DNA from: Vibrio sp. ED004
GTDB taxonomy: Bacteria; Pseudomonadota; Gammaproteobacteria; Enterobacterales; Vibrionaceae
Assembly (NCBI RefSeq): GCF_023206395.1
Contig: NZ_CP066150.1
Coordinates: 1,860,001 to 1,924,000 of the forward strand
DNA length: 64,000 bases
Direction: 5' to 3'
How positions within the stretch are numbered: the stretch's first letter is position 1; each line of letters begins with the position of its first letter. Shown here one piece after another: positions 27,183 through 36,636 of the stretch. The notes beneath the pieces were generated by a model that saw only the letters and a program-made list of their open reading frames with translations, was not told the DNA's origin and made no database searches. The position numbers and the translations under genes were made by a program.

Positions 27183-28759
27183 GTAACCGTTCACCAAGGC
27201 AACTTGACTTCTCATGACTGAGAGGAACGATACTACAGATTAAAAACGTTCGGGTACGGTTTCTTCTCAACAACAGAAGTGATGATTTCACTCAGAACTG
27301 ACATTGCTGATAGACCGCGCTTTTTGCAGGTTTCGATAAGTGTATGAATACGGCTACGGAATTTATCGCCTGCATCTGAGGTCGTTCCGAAGCTGATTTT
27401 CCTTTGAATGACAAAACCTCTAATACATCGTTCAGCTTCATTATTGGTTAAGGGGATTGATGTTTTCTTGAGAAAAACCCACAAGCTCTCTCTATGTTTG
27501 AGCAGTAACTTGCATCGGCCCCGATACCGCTTGACCATGACATCTGTCCCTTTGCTCAACCAATGATCGAACGATTTTTGTAGCCTGTGCATTCGCCGCA
27601 AGTACAGTGAATAATCCAATTCACCTTGCTCATAACGATGCCGAGTATGGAAAATGGCGTTCGTTAACAAACAAAGATGTTTACCAATATAAGCAGTGTG
27701 GCCACCGCCACTATAATCCGCCATTTGCTGAAGGTTGCGCTTCACATGTGCCCAACATAACTGATGACGGTCTGCGGCTATCCAGTTATAGCTTGGACAC
27801 TGGTCGCTCACCACAATGCCTGCATAGTCTTCATCAATGACCTTTTTCGCTGAGGAGGTCGAGCGCGAATAGAGTATTTGTTCATAGACAAGGTCATCAC
27901 TTGCCACTAACCAACACCAACGCAGGCTCGTTTCATCATTTCGGTGATGAGAGGTTTCGTCAGCATGAATCAAAGGCGCTTTCTTTAACGCCTTTTTTAT
28001 CGCTTGATGCAATGGCGTTAACATTGAAGCGACTTTCGTTTGCGCTTCACTAATCGCGCCGACCGAAAAGGTTGTGCCAAGCTGTTCTTTGAGCAGTGAT
28101 TGGATTTTCCGAACACTGAGGTGATATTGCCCCGCAAGAACCCCAATGTAACTTAATAAGTTCGGCCCTATAATCCCTTGAGATGCATCGTCAGGCTTTT
28201 GAGCCTTTACGGTTTCTTTGCAGTGCCGACATTGACCTGAAAACAAACGGTATTCGGTGATATCGACAGTGGGTTTTGGAATATCGAAGACCTGATGGCG
28301 ATAGTATGGCCCACCTTGTACCTCAATGTCAGATTGAGCGCAGCAAGGACAAGTTTCAGGGAAACAGTCAATAATGACATCCGTTTTCTTTAACGGTGAG
28401 AGCTTTCGTTGATGCCCTGTGTGGCCTTGTTTAGCTCCTCTCGAATTGCGACCACCAGAGCTTTCAACTTTTTCCGGTCATGGCGATCTTTAGGATTGTC
28501 TGATGAAGGAGATTTTGAAGAGTTTTTGGAGCTAGTGGTTAGCTTATCTTCATAATGTCGGAGCTGTTCCCACAGCTCATCAATAAGCACCTTAGCCTCA
28601 TTCAAACCGAGACTTCAGGTGGTGCTTCTTGGTATTTAGGTGCTTTTTTTCTAGTCATGAAACTATGATGGCTTCCTAGAAGGATCACTCAATACTAAAA
28701 GTGGGATCAAGTGCGTAATGTCACACTTTTTGTGTCAATAGGGTTTGGTGAACACTTAC
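27183..28759 (-). mobile_element. IS66-family insertion sequence (tnpC-only type)
   Basis: A 1577-base element with ends beginning GTAA; 26-base terminal repeats match at 19 positions, including GTTCACCAA and TTGAC. A perfect 8-base target duplication CATTTCTC lies at 27175-27182 and 28760-28767. It has a single tnpC-like gene and no tnpA or tnpB, as in the ISBst12 group. It is inserted in a MocR gene. Confidence 0.9.
27233..28658 (-). pseudogene. Frameshifted IS66-family transposase (tnpC)
   Basis: The N-terminus starts at 28658 (MTRKKAPKYQEAPPEV), shifts frame near 28610, continues LNEAKVLIDELWEQLRHYEDK with a basic, serine-rich KNSSKSPSSDNP segment, and shifts again near 28460 into the long frame ending at 27233. 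The zinc-binding CRHC region and the catalytic triad LIHADETS, VVSDQCPSYNW and NNEAERC lie in the long part. At least two frameshifts make it inactive as it stands. Confidence 0.87.
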
Positions 28760-28767
28760 CATTTCTC

Positions 28768-28980
28768 AACTGGATAACACTGCCAGAATCAGTCGACAGC
28801 TATGCCGTCTATCAGGATTGCTTGAAACACAAACTGGGCATATTACCCGGCACTGTGTTTGGCACACACGACCAATACAAACATTGCCTGCGCTTCACCG
28901 TTGCCAACATCGAAGAGAGCAAAGATTGGAAAGAAGGGATAGTGATGTTAGCGAAGTTAATCGCGAAGCATGTACATTAG
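28768..28980 (+). pseudogene. MocR-family regulator, 3' part
   Basis: 70 codons, NWITLPESVDSYAVYQDCLK through AKLIAKHVH and TAG, the C-terminal small subdomain of the split MocR protein. It is in frame with the 5' part across the target duplication. An open frame runs back to 28711 into the IS, but that start is IS-derived and no ribosome-binding site supports it. Confidence 0.88.
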
Positions 28981-29099
28981 ATATTCCAATATTCGACTAA
29001 TATTCTCAGCCCAGAGTTAATAGCTTTGACCTTACTAACATATTAAACACTAGAGATTCGCTACACTCGCAGCCTTTCTATGCTTGGCAGAGTTAAAAC

Positions 29100-30104
29100 G
29101 TGGCAACAATAAAAGATGTAGCAGCACTTGCAGGGGTTTCAACAGCAACGGTTTCTCGTGTATTAAACCGTACCTGCTATGTTGAACCCATTACGCTAGA
29201 ACGTGTAGAGCGAGCAGTAAAAGAGCTTAATTACCACAAAGACGCCCGTGCAACCGCCTTGGCAAGTAGAAGCAGCAATACACTTGGGTTGCTGACGGGT
29301 AACCTTGCGGATCCATTTTTTGCCTTAGTCGCAAAGAGTGTTGAGGAGGTGGCGAGAACCAACGGGTATCAATTGGTCGTGGTAAGTGGCGGACACAATG
29401 CTCAGCGAGAAAAAGAAGGCCTCGACTTTCTGATCAGTCAAGGCTGTGAAGCGATGGTCATCCATTCAAAGATGCTTGATGACACTATATTACTGCGTTA
29501 CTCCGCTCAATTACCTTCAATGGTTTTACTCAACCGTACGATCGCTCAAATATCGAATCGCTCGGTTTGGGTAGATAATCAACTCGGGGCTCAAGTATCG
29601 GTGGAGCACCTCATCGAATTAGGTCATCGAAAAATTGCCTATGTCTCGAGCGACCTTCCAATCCAAGACCGAACAGACCGTTTACAAGGCTACCAAGAAG
29701 CCATGAAAGCGGCCAATATCGAAATACAACCTAATTGGATCATCAACCAAAACTTTAGTGAATCAGGTGGTGAAGCTGCAGGTGACATCTTGGTAAGCCA
29801 ATGCCCAGAGGTCACAGCCGCAGTCACCTTTAATGATGTTATGGCAGCTGGATTAATGACGAGTTTACAAGATCAAGGTATCTCAGTTCCCAACGATATT
29901 TCAGTCATCGGCTTTGATGACGTTTTGCTCGCTCGTTACCTTTACCCTCGGCTAACCACCATGCACAACCCTATCGACGAGATGTCGACTTACGCGGCTA
30001 ACCTTGCAATTAAACTTAAAGCAGCAGGATACGCACCTCCCAAGCAACATAGATTCGAAGCAACACTGGTTGAAAGGCAAACAGTTAAGCCAATCAAGCA
30101 CTAA
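29100..30104 (+). CDS. LacI-family transcriptional regulator
   Basis: 334 residues from a GTG start. The DNA-binding domain is canonical (ATIKDVAALAGVSTATVSRVLNR, residues 2-24, hinge to about 60). The periplasmic-binding-like effector domain follows with LGLLTGNLADPFFALVAKSVEE and NDVMAAGLMTSLQDQGISVP. It stands directly upstream of nhaC and the C-S lyase gene on the same strand. A near-perfect LacI operator lies between, so it most likely represses that operon and perhaps itself. The inducer is unknown. Confidence 0.9.
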   Translation: MATIKDVAALAGVSTATVSRVLNRTCYVEPITLERVERAVKELNYHKDARATALASRSSNTLGLLTGNLADPFFALVAKSVEEVARTNGYQLVVVSGGHNAQREKEGLDFLISQGCEAMVIHSKMLDDTILLRYSAQLPSMVLLNRTIAQISNRSVWVDNQLGAQVSVEHLIELGHRKIAYVSSDLPIQDRTDRLQGYQEAMKAANIEIQPNWIINQNFSESGGEAAGDILVSQCPEVTAAVTFNDVMAAGLMTSLQDQGISVPNDISVIGFDDVLLARYLYPRLTTMHNPIDEMSTYAANLAIKLKAAGYAPPKQHRFEATLVERQTVKPIKH

Positions 30105-30143
30105 AATGAGACAAAATGTGACCAAAATCTCATGTACACATCT

Positions 30144-30161
30144 CATGTAACCGCTTACATG
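30144..30161. promoter_or_regulatory. LacI-type operator upstream of nhaC
   Basis: CATGTAACCGCTTACATG is an 18-base dyad with the central CG typical of LacI-family operators (TGTAANCGNTTACA). It is 89 bases before the nhaC start. Confidence 0.82.
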
Positions 30162-30249
30162 AAAACAGCTTTGAAGTCGCACTTTCGATTTCATAGCAGG
30201 CTTATTATCCATTCCGAACAAACCCTACATTCACCTGAGGACAACAAAT

Positions 30250-31713
30250 ATGAATAACTCAAAGCCTCTACCATCGTTCGGATTAGCATTAGCGCCTATA
30301 GCCGTTATGTTTGCGCTGCTTGCTATTGGATACGGTGTTTTAGGACTTCGCATTGAAGTTCTGCTACTCATTTCTGCGACTTTCACAGCATGTATTGCTT
30401 GGAAGATGGGCTACAACTGGGATGACATCATCAACGCGATTGTTGAGAAACTTGCAAAAGCGATGCCTGTTATCTTGATCTTGGTTTCAGTGGGTGGCCT
30501 TATCGCCAGCTGGATGATCAGTGGCACCATCCCTTACATGGTTTACTGGGGGCTAAAAGTCATCAGTGCTGAATACATACTCATTGCTGCCTTTTTTGTT
30601 ACTTCTGTTGTCTCTGTATGTACTGGTACTTCTTGGGGCTCTGCAGGTACCGTTGGTGTTGCACTGATGGGCGTTGCGGCGGGTTTAGATGTGTCACTGG
30701 CGGCGGCGGCCGGCGCCGTTGTTTCTGGCGCATATTTTGGCGATAAGATCTCGCCTCTTTCAGACTCAACGAACTTTGCACCTGTCGTTTCAGGCACAAC
30801 CTTATACGAACACATTCAACACATGCTTTACACAACCCTACCGGGCTTTGTTATTGCTTCTGTTGTCTTTTTCTTCGCAGGCCAAAGTGCCGATATCTCC
30901 TCAGTTGGCGAGCCAGAAAAAGTGACTCAAATTCTAGCTGGGTTAGATAGCCTTTATAATTTCAATATTCTTCTGATTATTCCGCCAGTGATGATTCTTT
31001 GGGGGGCATTAACCAAAAAGCCTGTTCTGCCACTGATGTTAGGTGCGTCTGCCCTTGCGATCATATTAGGTATGGTTCTACAAGGTTTCTCTCTACAACA
31101 AGGTTTCCAAGCTTATGTCGACGGCTTTAATGTCGCTCTGTTTGAAGCAAAAGGCACGGCGATTGATGGCCTAATTCCTGATGTGTCTAAGCTGCTAAAC
31201 CGTGGTGGTTTGTTCTCAATGATGAGCACTATCCTACTGGTTTTCTGTGCGTTCTCTTTCGCAGGTATTTTAAGCTTAACCGGTGCACTGAATGTGGTAC
31301 TAGGTCGCTTCTTACATATGATTCACTCAACAGGACAACTTATCGCATCAACAGTGATCGCGACTATTACCGTAGTTTTCACGACATCAGATGGCAAACT
31401 CGCGCTTCTTATCCCAGGTGAATTGTTCCAAAACGCTTACCGTAAAATGGGGCTAGATACTAAAAACCTATCAAGAACCATCGAAGACGCAGGCACTATT
31501 ATTGAGCCACTGGTTCCTTGGACAGCTGCAGGTATTTACATGGCAAGTACGCTTGGTGTAGCAACGTTAGACTACCTACCTTGGGCTATCCAATGTTACA
31601 CCGGTGTCGTTTTCGCTCTGATTTATGGCTTCACTGGGTTTGGTATTGCACGCGCAAAGCCTGAACAGTCAGAAGACTCCGTAGAAACTTCTCTAGCTCA
31701 CAGCACTAAGTAA
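30250..31713 (+). CDS. nhaC: NhaC-family sodium/proton antiporter
   Basis: 487 residues with about 11-12 hydrophobic segments. The pattern TGTSWGSAGTVGVALMG near 120-140 and SGAYFGDKISPLSDSTNFAP (about 160-180) are typical of NhaC. Such antiporters exchange Na+ (or malate/lactate plus H+ in MleN relatives) across the inner membrane. It is followed after 12 bases by a MalY/PatB gene, and both sit behind a LacI operator, so the physiological substrate may be an organic anion or amino acid rather than sodium alone. Confidence 0.88.
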   Translation: MNNSKPLPSFGLALAPIAVMFALLAIGYGVLGLRIEVLLLISATFTACIAWKMGYNWDDIINAIVEKLAKAMPVILILVSVGGLIASWMISGTIPYMVYWGLKVISAEYILIAAFFVTSVVSVCTGTSWGSAGTVGVALMGVAAGLDVSLAAAAGAVVSGAYFGDKISPLSDSTNFAPVVSGTTLYEHIQHMLYTTLPGFVIASVVFFFAGQSADISSVGEPEKVTQILAGLDSLYNFNILLIIPPVMILWGALTKKPVLPLMLGASALAIILGMVLQGFSLQQGFQAYVDGFNVALFEAKGTAIDGLIPDVSKLLNRGGLFSMMSTILLVFCAFSFAGILSLTGALNVVLGRFLHMIHSTGQLIASTVIATITVVFTTSDGKLALLIPGELFQNAYRKMGLDTKNLSRTIEDAGTIIEPLVPWTAAGIYMASTLGVATLDYLPWAIQCYTGVVFALIYGFTGFGIARAKPEQSEDSVETSLAHSTK

Positions 31714-31725
31714 GGCTCACATCTT

Positions 31726-32901
31726 ATGATTTCTTTCGACAATACGATTAGCCGCCGAAATACAGGATCGGTAAAGTGGGACTTTATGGAGCAGAAGCTA
31801 GGACTGGAAGGGTCTGACTTGTTGCCTATGTGGGTGTCTGACTACGATTTCCAAGCTCCTCAGCAAGTTCTCGACCGTTTAGCTCAAGATATCGCTCATG
31901 GTATTTTTGGGTACTCAGAACGTCAGGATAACTATTACCAAGCTGTGATTGATTGGTTTAGAAACCAACATGACACTGAAATAAAAAAAGAGTGGATAAC
32001 CACGATACATGGTGTGTTACCGGGTATCGCAATGGCACTGCAAATGCTCACTCAAGAGAATGACCAGATCGTTATTCAAAGCCCAGGTTACGGTTCATTT
32101 CGTAAGATCGTCGAACTGAATAACCGCAAAGTTCTAAACAATCCATTAATCGAATCTGATGGTCACTACCAGCTTGATTTTGCTCACTTGGAAGACTGCT
32201 TTGCCAGTGGAGCAAAGGCGTTGATCTTCTGTAATCCTCATAACCCAACAGGCAGAGCATGGAATGAAGAAGAGCTAACGCAAGTTGCCGAGCTGTGTAG
32301 AAAACACGATGTGTGGCTGATCAGTGATGAAATTTGGAGTGACCTAACGCTAACACCTAATGAATTTCATTCGACATTAAACTTACCAAGTTCGCTAACC
32401 GACAAACTTATTGTGGCGACTGCAGCCAGTAAAACGTTTGGCTTGTCATCATTGAGAATCTCAAACTTCATCATTCCAAATTCGGATTTGAAGGAGCAGT
32501 TTGTTCGCCGTTTGGATGCTCATGGCATGGATTGCTTCAATAGCCTATCAATGTCAGCGGCAACCACGGCGTATCAAGAGTGTGAAACTTGGTTAGCGGA
32601 CTTAAAACACTACCTGCAAGACAATATAGAAACGCTGAACGGATTCATAAAAGCTGAATTGCCTCATATTCGCTTCACGAAACCCGAAGCAACGTATCTT
32701 GCGTGGCTAGATTGCCGTGCAATGAAACTAAGTGATGCAGAGCTAGAACGTAAACTCATTGCAGCTGGTATTGTACCGAGTATGGGTTATGCCTTTGGCG
32801 AAGAAGGTTCAGGGTTTATTCGATTAAATCTAGGATGTCCTGCTGAAGTATTAGCAGACGCATTAGTAAGACTTAAAGCGGCATTAGCTCCAAATAGATA
32901 A
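31726..32901 (+). CDS. patB: MalY/PatB-family PLP-dependent C-S lyase
   Basis: 391 residues, fold type I aminotransferase family. Key features are WVSDYDFQAPQQV near the start, CNPHNPTGRAWNEEEL, the aspartate in LISDEIWSDL, and the PLP lysine in AASKTFGLSSLRISN. MalY/PatB enzymes cleave cystathionine or cysteine conjugates, giving thiol, pyruvate and ammonia. Twelve bases separate it from nhaC. Co-regulation by the upstream LacI protein suggests a pathway for uptake and cleavage of a sulfur-containing compound. Aminotransferase activity is an alternative. Confidence 0.85.
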   Translation: MISFDNTISRRNTGSVKWDFMEQKLGLEGSDLLPMWVSDYDFQAPQQVLDRLAQDIAHGIFGYSERQDNYYQAVIDWFRNQHDTEIKKEWITTIHGVLPGIAMALQMLTQENDQIVIQSPGYGSFRKIVELNNRKVLNNPLIESDGHYQLDFAHLEDCFASGAKALIFCNPHNPTGRAWNEEELTQVAELCRKHDVWLISDEIWSDLTLTPNEFHSTLNLPSSLTDKLIVATAASKTFGLSSLRISNFIIPNSDLKEQFVRRLDAHGMDCFNSLSMSAATTAYQECETWLADLKHYLQDNIETLNGFIKAELPHIRFTKPEATYLAWLDCRAMKLSDAELERKLIAAGIVPSMGYAFGEEGSGFIRLNLGCPAEVLADALVRLKAALAPNR

Positions 32902-32933
32902 GCAATAAGAAAACATAACCCAATCAATACCAC

Positions 32934-32961
32934 AAAGCCCCACTCAATCGAGCGGGGCTTT
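32934..32961. terminator. Terminator hairpin between patB and the AhpD-like gene
   Basis: AAAGCCCC and GGGGCTTT pair, with an inner CTC/GAG. The U tract is weak on both sides, so it may be bidirectional but leaky. Confidence 0.65.
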
Positions 32962-32995
32962 CATCATTCTTGTCTCTTACTTAATCAAAGGTGGA

Positions 32996-33544
32996 TTAAC
33001 CTTCCCAAGCAAACTGTTCGAATACTTTGTCTACGGGTGTTTGAGCAACATGGTTTACGTAGTTACTGATCACTTTCTGTGACAGGCCAAGAATCACTTC
33101 TAAAACTTGCTGTTGGCCGTAACCCGCTGCGAAGAATGCTTCCATTTCGTTTGCTGGCACATTGCCGCGATTACGAACCATGCTCAGTGTGAAGTCGTGC
33201 AGAGCTTGCAGCTTTTCTGTTGGCATTGCGGTGCGATTACGCAGTGCTTCAGTGATCGCAGGATCAACCTTCATTGAATGTGCAATGCCTGTGTGCGCAG
33301 GTACACAGTAGTGACATTCGTGTTCAACGTTAATAGTTTGCCAAACAACCGTTAGCTCTTCAGCATCGAAAGATGAGTCACTAAACGCTTGATGAAGCTG
33401 AGTGTAAGACTTAAGTGTGTTTGGAGATTCAGCTAACACACCCCAGAGCCCCGGAACTCTACCCATCTGCTTTTTAGCGCCTTCAAGAATAGGTTTGCTT
33501 TGCTCTGGCGCGGTTTCTATTGAATGAATTTTGAAGTTGCTCAT
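32996..33544 (-). CDS. AhpD-like/carboxymuconolactone decarboxylase-family protein
   Basis: 182 residues, all-helical. The motif EHECHYCVPAHTG supplies the CxxC pair (Cys77, Cys80) and a histidine (His84), as in AhpD-type peroxidase-related proteins that reduce hydroperoxides or act as thiol reductases. Two palindromes upstream match those in front of the TetR gene at 44506, implying control by that TetR protein and a response to an oxidant or electrophile. The gene is monocistronic. Confidence 0.85.
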   Translation of the reverse strand: MSNFKIHSIETAPEQSKPILEGAKKQMGRVPGLWGVLAESPNTLKSYTQLHQAFSDSSFDAEELTVVWQTINVEHECHYCVPAHTGIAHSMKVDPAITEALRNRTAMPTEKLQALHDFTLSMVRNRGNVPANEMEAFFAAGYGQQQVLEVILGLSQKVISNYVNHVAQTPVDKVFEQFAWEG

Positions 33545-33641
33545 TGTTCTATCCCTATCAATTTATGATTCTAAAATTGTTCAATCACGGAGCAATTATT
33601 GAATGTTCTCCGCTGGTGTGAAAACAATATAGATCGAACCA

Positions 33642-33678
33642 GAACGATCGTTCAAGTATTATTTTGAACATTCGTTCA
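33642..33678. promoter_or_regulatory. Paired TetR-type operators upstream of the AhpD-like gene
   Basis: GAACGATCGTTC (33642-33653) and TGAACATTCGTTCA (33665-33678) have centres 24 bases apart. The same two-box arrangement precedes the TetR gene at 44506. Confidence 0.7.
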
Positions 33679-33720
33679 AAACTTACATTAAAGCATGACG
33701 AATATCTTCTACTCATAACA

Positions 33721-33754
33721 AGAAAGCCCAACAGGCAATGCCTGATGGGCTTTC
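33721..33754 (-). terminator. Terminator of the GNAT gene
   Basis: AGAAAGCCC pairs with GGGCTTTCT, and CAGGC pairs with GCCTG, around a three-base AAT loop. On the minus strand the tail is CTTTCTTGTT; on the plus strand CTTTTTC follows. Confidence 0.75.
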
Positions 33755-33782
33755 TCTTTTTCTGAATTTTTATTGCGAGCGG

Positions 33783-34346
33783 TTACCAGTATTCGGCGTG
33801 AGCCAAAGCTATAACACAGCTCGACCGTTCACTCGTCACTCTGATTTCACTGCCAGTTAGCGATTGACCAATCCAACCATGAGGGTAACTCAGCTCAAAT
33901 GGTGCAGGGATCTGCTCAACCGTGATGCTTTCAAAACCTACTTTTGAATAGTAGCTCGGATCACCGTACGTCACTGCAAGTTCGACACCCTGTTCTTTTA
34001 GAGTATCTAAGCCATAGTGAATCAGCTTTTGACCAATACCTCGCTTTTGAACTTGAGTGCTCACCGCTACTGGTGAAAGCAAGTATGCCTTCGTTTCATC
34101 ATCAAATGTAAGCGGAGTAAAGATAATCGCGCCAACAATCGTACTATCCAACTCACTAGAATCATCTTCCGCGACAAAACAAAGTAGTTCTGCCGAATCC
34201 GTGGTCGTCAAAAGATCATTGGCAAGCTTACCAATAGTTTTACCTTCGCTCTCACCTTCTGAATCAGTAAAGGTTTGAGTAAAAAGTTGAGTGATCGTTT
34301 CGATCTCGCTTGAATCATATTGTCTAAATTTCATGGTGTTCTTCAC
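33783..34346 (-). CDS. GNAT-family N-acetyltransferase
   Basis: 187 residues. The acetyl-CoA-binding motif A reads LLSPVAVSTQVQKRGIGQKLIHYGLDTL (Q/R-x-x-G-x-G/A type), followed by GVELAVTYGDPSYYSKVGFES, typical of YhbS-like acetyltransferases. The GTG at 34346 abuts the stop of the MerR fusion gene, while the ATG at 34334 is 12 bases inside; either gives translational coupling. The acceptor is unknown. Confidence 0.83.
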   Translation of the reverse strand: MKNTMKFRQYDSSEIETITQLFTQTFTDSEGESEGKTIGKLANDLLTTTDSAELLCFVAEDDSSELDSTIVGAIIFTPLTFDDETKAYLLSPVAVSTQVQKRGIGQKLIHYGLDTLKEQGVELAVTYGDPSYYSKVGFESITVEQIPAPFELSYPHGWIGQSLTGSEIRVTSERSSCVIALAHAEYW

Positions 34347-35579
34347 TTATTGTACTTTCTTCAACACAAAGAAGTGATAATCAAAATCACGCTTGGCAGA
34401 GCCTTGAGGATCTTCAGAGGGTTCACTCTTAGGTTTGTTGTTATCGAAAAATTGTCTAATTTCATTGTCGCAATCTGCGAGTGCTTTTGAGTTAGGCATC
34501 GTCGTTTTCAAGACTTCGACTTGCTTCTGGAGAGGCTGATAATAAGCAAGCCAGCCGGCATCACTCATCGCAAATTCGTCCAAGACTTGATAGCCCGCCG
34601 CTTTTGCATGTTTGATACGCTCAGAAACCGTCGTCATATCTGGGTACTCTTTCTGCCAGAATGCTTTGATTTGTTTGCTTGGGTTCTCGGTGTTCCACGC
34701 CAAGTCATTGACGACCAAGATGCCATCATCAGTCAGTAGCTTTCTCCACTGCTTTAACGCCTTCTGAACACCCATGATGTAAGCGCTACCTTCAGACCAA
34801 ATTAAGTCGAACGACTTCGCCTCAAATGGTAAATCCATCATGCTTGCACACACAGTTTTTAGGTTGCTTTCTAAGCCAAGAGCCTGTGCTTGCTGAACCA
34901 GAATATCTAAGCTTGGTTGATCATTGTCTAACGCTGTTATTTGCACGTCCGTTTGATGTTCAACTAAGGCTTTCGCTAACACCTTAGTCGCGATACCTTT
35001 ACCACAGCCGATCTCAAGCACATATTTAGGTGAAAACGGAACTTGCGACAACGCCGCTAAGGTATCTTCAATCGTTCCTGGGCCTAAGCGCTCTAAATCC
35101 TCAAAGATCACACCAAACTCAGCCATGTATTGATCATGTTCATTCATGTCTTTCGATAACCACTTCAATCGCAAAGCCTGTTTCTCATCAAAACCCTGCT
35201 TAATTAACCAATCGAGGTGTGCATCTGGCGCAAGCTTATCCATCGACTCATGCCACTCTTCTAAGCCACTTTCACCAAGCATTGCGGCTAATAGGTCACG
35301 TGATTGCTGCTTTTGCAGTAGCTCTTCATCCAACTGCTTGAGTCTGTTTTCCAACAAGCTGCGTTCGATCTTTGCATCTAAGCAGGCTTGGCACTCTTTA
35401 AGTGTCAACCCACCCGCTTGCAGTTGCTGTAACAAGCGAACACGTTGCAAGTCCTTCTCAGAGTAGAGACGATACCCATTGTTCTGACGTTGAGCTTCAA
35501 TCAAGCCTAACTTGCCGTAATACAACAATGTTGAGCGACTCAGCCCAACTAATTCCGCCAGTTCAGAGATACGATACAT
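34347..35579 (-). CDS. MerR regulator fused to a SAM-dependent methyltransferase
   Basis: 410 residues. Residues 1-70 are a MerR DNA-binding domain (MYRISELAELVGLSRSTLLYYGKLGL, then NGYRLYSEKDLQRVRLLQQLQAGG), followed by a coiled-coil dimer helix (about 75-100). Residues about 175-380 form a class I methyltransferase with motif I VLEIGCGKGIATKVL and ALDNDQPSLD for SAM binding, and FDLIWSEGSAYIMG. The effector site of MerR is thus replaced by an enzyme. The substrate may act as inducer, or the enzyme may modify a toxic compound. It is followed directly by the GNAT gene, making a two-enzyme unit of group-transfer activities. Confidence 0.87.
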   Translation of the reverse strand: MYRISELAELVGLSRSTLLYYGKLGLIEAQRQNNGYRLYSEKDLQRVRLLQQLQAGGLTLKECQACLDAKIERSLLENRLKQLDEELLQKQQSRDLLAAMLGESGLEEWHESMDKLAPDAHLDWLIKQGFDEKQALRLKWLSKDMNEHDQYMAEFGVIFEDLERLGPGTIEDTLAALSQVPFSPKYVLEIGCGKGIATKVLAKALVEHQTDVQITALDNDQPSLDILVQQAQALGLESNLKTVCASMMDLPFEAKSFDLIWSEGSAYIMGVQKALKQWRKLLTDDGILVVNDLAWNTENPSKQIKAFWQKEYPDMTTVSERIKHAKAAGYQVLDEFAMSDAGWLAYYQPLQKQVEVLKTTMPNSKALADCDNEIRQFFDNNKPKSEPSEDPQGSAKRDFDYHFFVLKKVQ

Positions 35580-35643
35580 GTACTTCCCCTCTCATTTCGG
35601 TAGCTAAGATAAACTATGAAGCTGTAGTCAGGTCAACAACCTT

Positions 35644-36636
35644 TTAGAGATTTTTCTCGTCTTTTCCTTGTTCAGCTTCAAATTGGTAAAGTGCTCTGAG
35701 CGTATCTTTTAACCACAGAATAAGGGGATTATAGGCGTTGCGTTTATGCCAGATCATGGTGAAGGGGATCAGCAGCTTGTTAGCATTCTCTTCATCTAGG
35801 GGGATGGGCAAGCAGGTAAGGTTAGGGTGAAGTTGCTCTATGTAACGTCGACAATAATTGGGCACGACAGTCATCATGGTGTGATTTGATTGAGCCGCCA
35901 TAAACAAAGATTGCTCAAAACCTGCGAGCGTAAGGGCGATATTTCGCTCTAACTTCAAGTCGGTAAGCACTTCATCCAATGCCCATTTTTCGCTTTTTTC
36001 CCACACAATATTGATATGAGAGTATTTAAGGAACGCCTCAAGATTCCACTCTTCCTGTAAGGCTGGGTGATCTTTTCTTAGATACACGACGGGCAAATCA
36101 TGGAATAAAATCTCGAAGTCGATGAAGTACGGCAGCGCGTCTAGAGATTCTTTCGAACGCGGGTGGCTTTCTCGCCCTGAAAAACCAATATCAGATTCTC
36201 CACGCACGATAGAGTCTATCGAGTCATAGTCCCAATTTCGCACTTTGATCTTTGCATCTGGATAGCGTTGATACACGCTTTGCGTCAGCTCGTTAAGCAT
36301 GATCAGTGACAGAGGGGATTCGGCCTCTAGATTCAAACGCACATCTTTTGGCGCATCGTCGCCGCGAGTCGTAAGAATTTGGCTGCCAATCTGCAGCCAG
36401 TCTTGAAGATCCTTCACCATGCTTAGCGCAAGTGGTGTCGGCGTTAAACCTCTTGGTGTTTTCACAAACAGAGGATCATCGAACCAATCTCGAAGCTTGG
36501 TCAGTGATTTACTCACCGTTGAAGACGTGACATTTAGCTTTTTGGCAGCTTTTGAAACACTCTGCTCTTGCAACAACAATTGCAGAGTGAACAATAAATT
36601 CAAATCAAGACGAGCTAGTGGCTTCTTCATAATCAC
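35644..36636 (-). CDS. yidZ: LysR-family regulator YidZ
   Basis: 330 residues from GTG at 36636 (an ATG at 36630 is equally possible). From memory it aligns well with E. coli Yid[32 protein letters not shown], then [60 protein letters not shown] and [10 protein letters not shown]. It lies at the end of mdtL and overlaps it by about 30 bases, as expected for the mdtL-yidZ pair. Its ligand is unknown. Confidence 0.87.
   Translation of the reverse strand: MIMKKPLARLDLNLLFTLQLLLQEQSVSKAAKKLNVTSSTVSKSLTKLRDWFDDPLFVKTPRGLTPTPLALSMVKDLQDWLQIGSQILTTRGDDAPKDVRLNLEAESPLSLIMLNELTQSVYQRYPDAKIKVRNWDYDSIDSIVRGESDIGFSGRESHPRSKESLDALPYFIDFEILFHDLPVVYLRKDHPALQEEWNLEAFLKYSHINIVWEKSEKWALDEVLTDLKLERNIALTLAGFEQSLFMAAQSNHTMMTVVPNYCRRYIEQLHPNLTCLPIPLDEENANKLLIPFTMIWHKRNAYNPLILWLKDTLRALYQFEAEQGKDEKNL

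Noticed and set aside
28711-28767. Start of a separate 89-residue gene at 28711
   Set aside because: The first 19 codons come from the IS66 end and target duplication; the rest is the MocR C-terminus, so it is a gene fragment.
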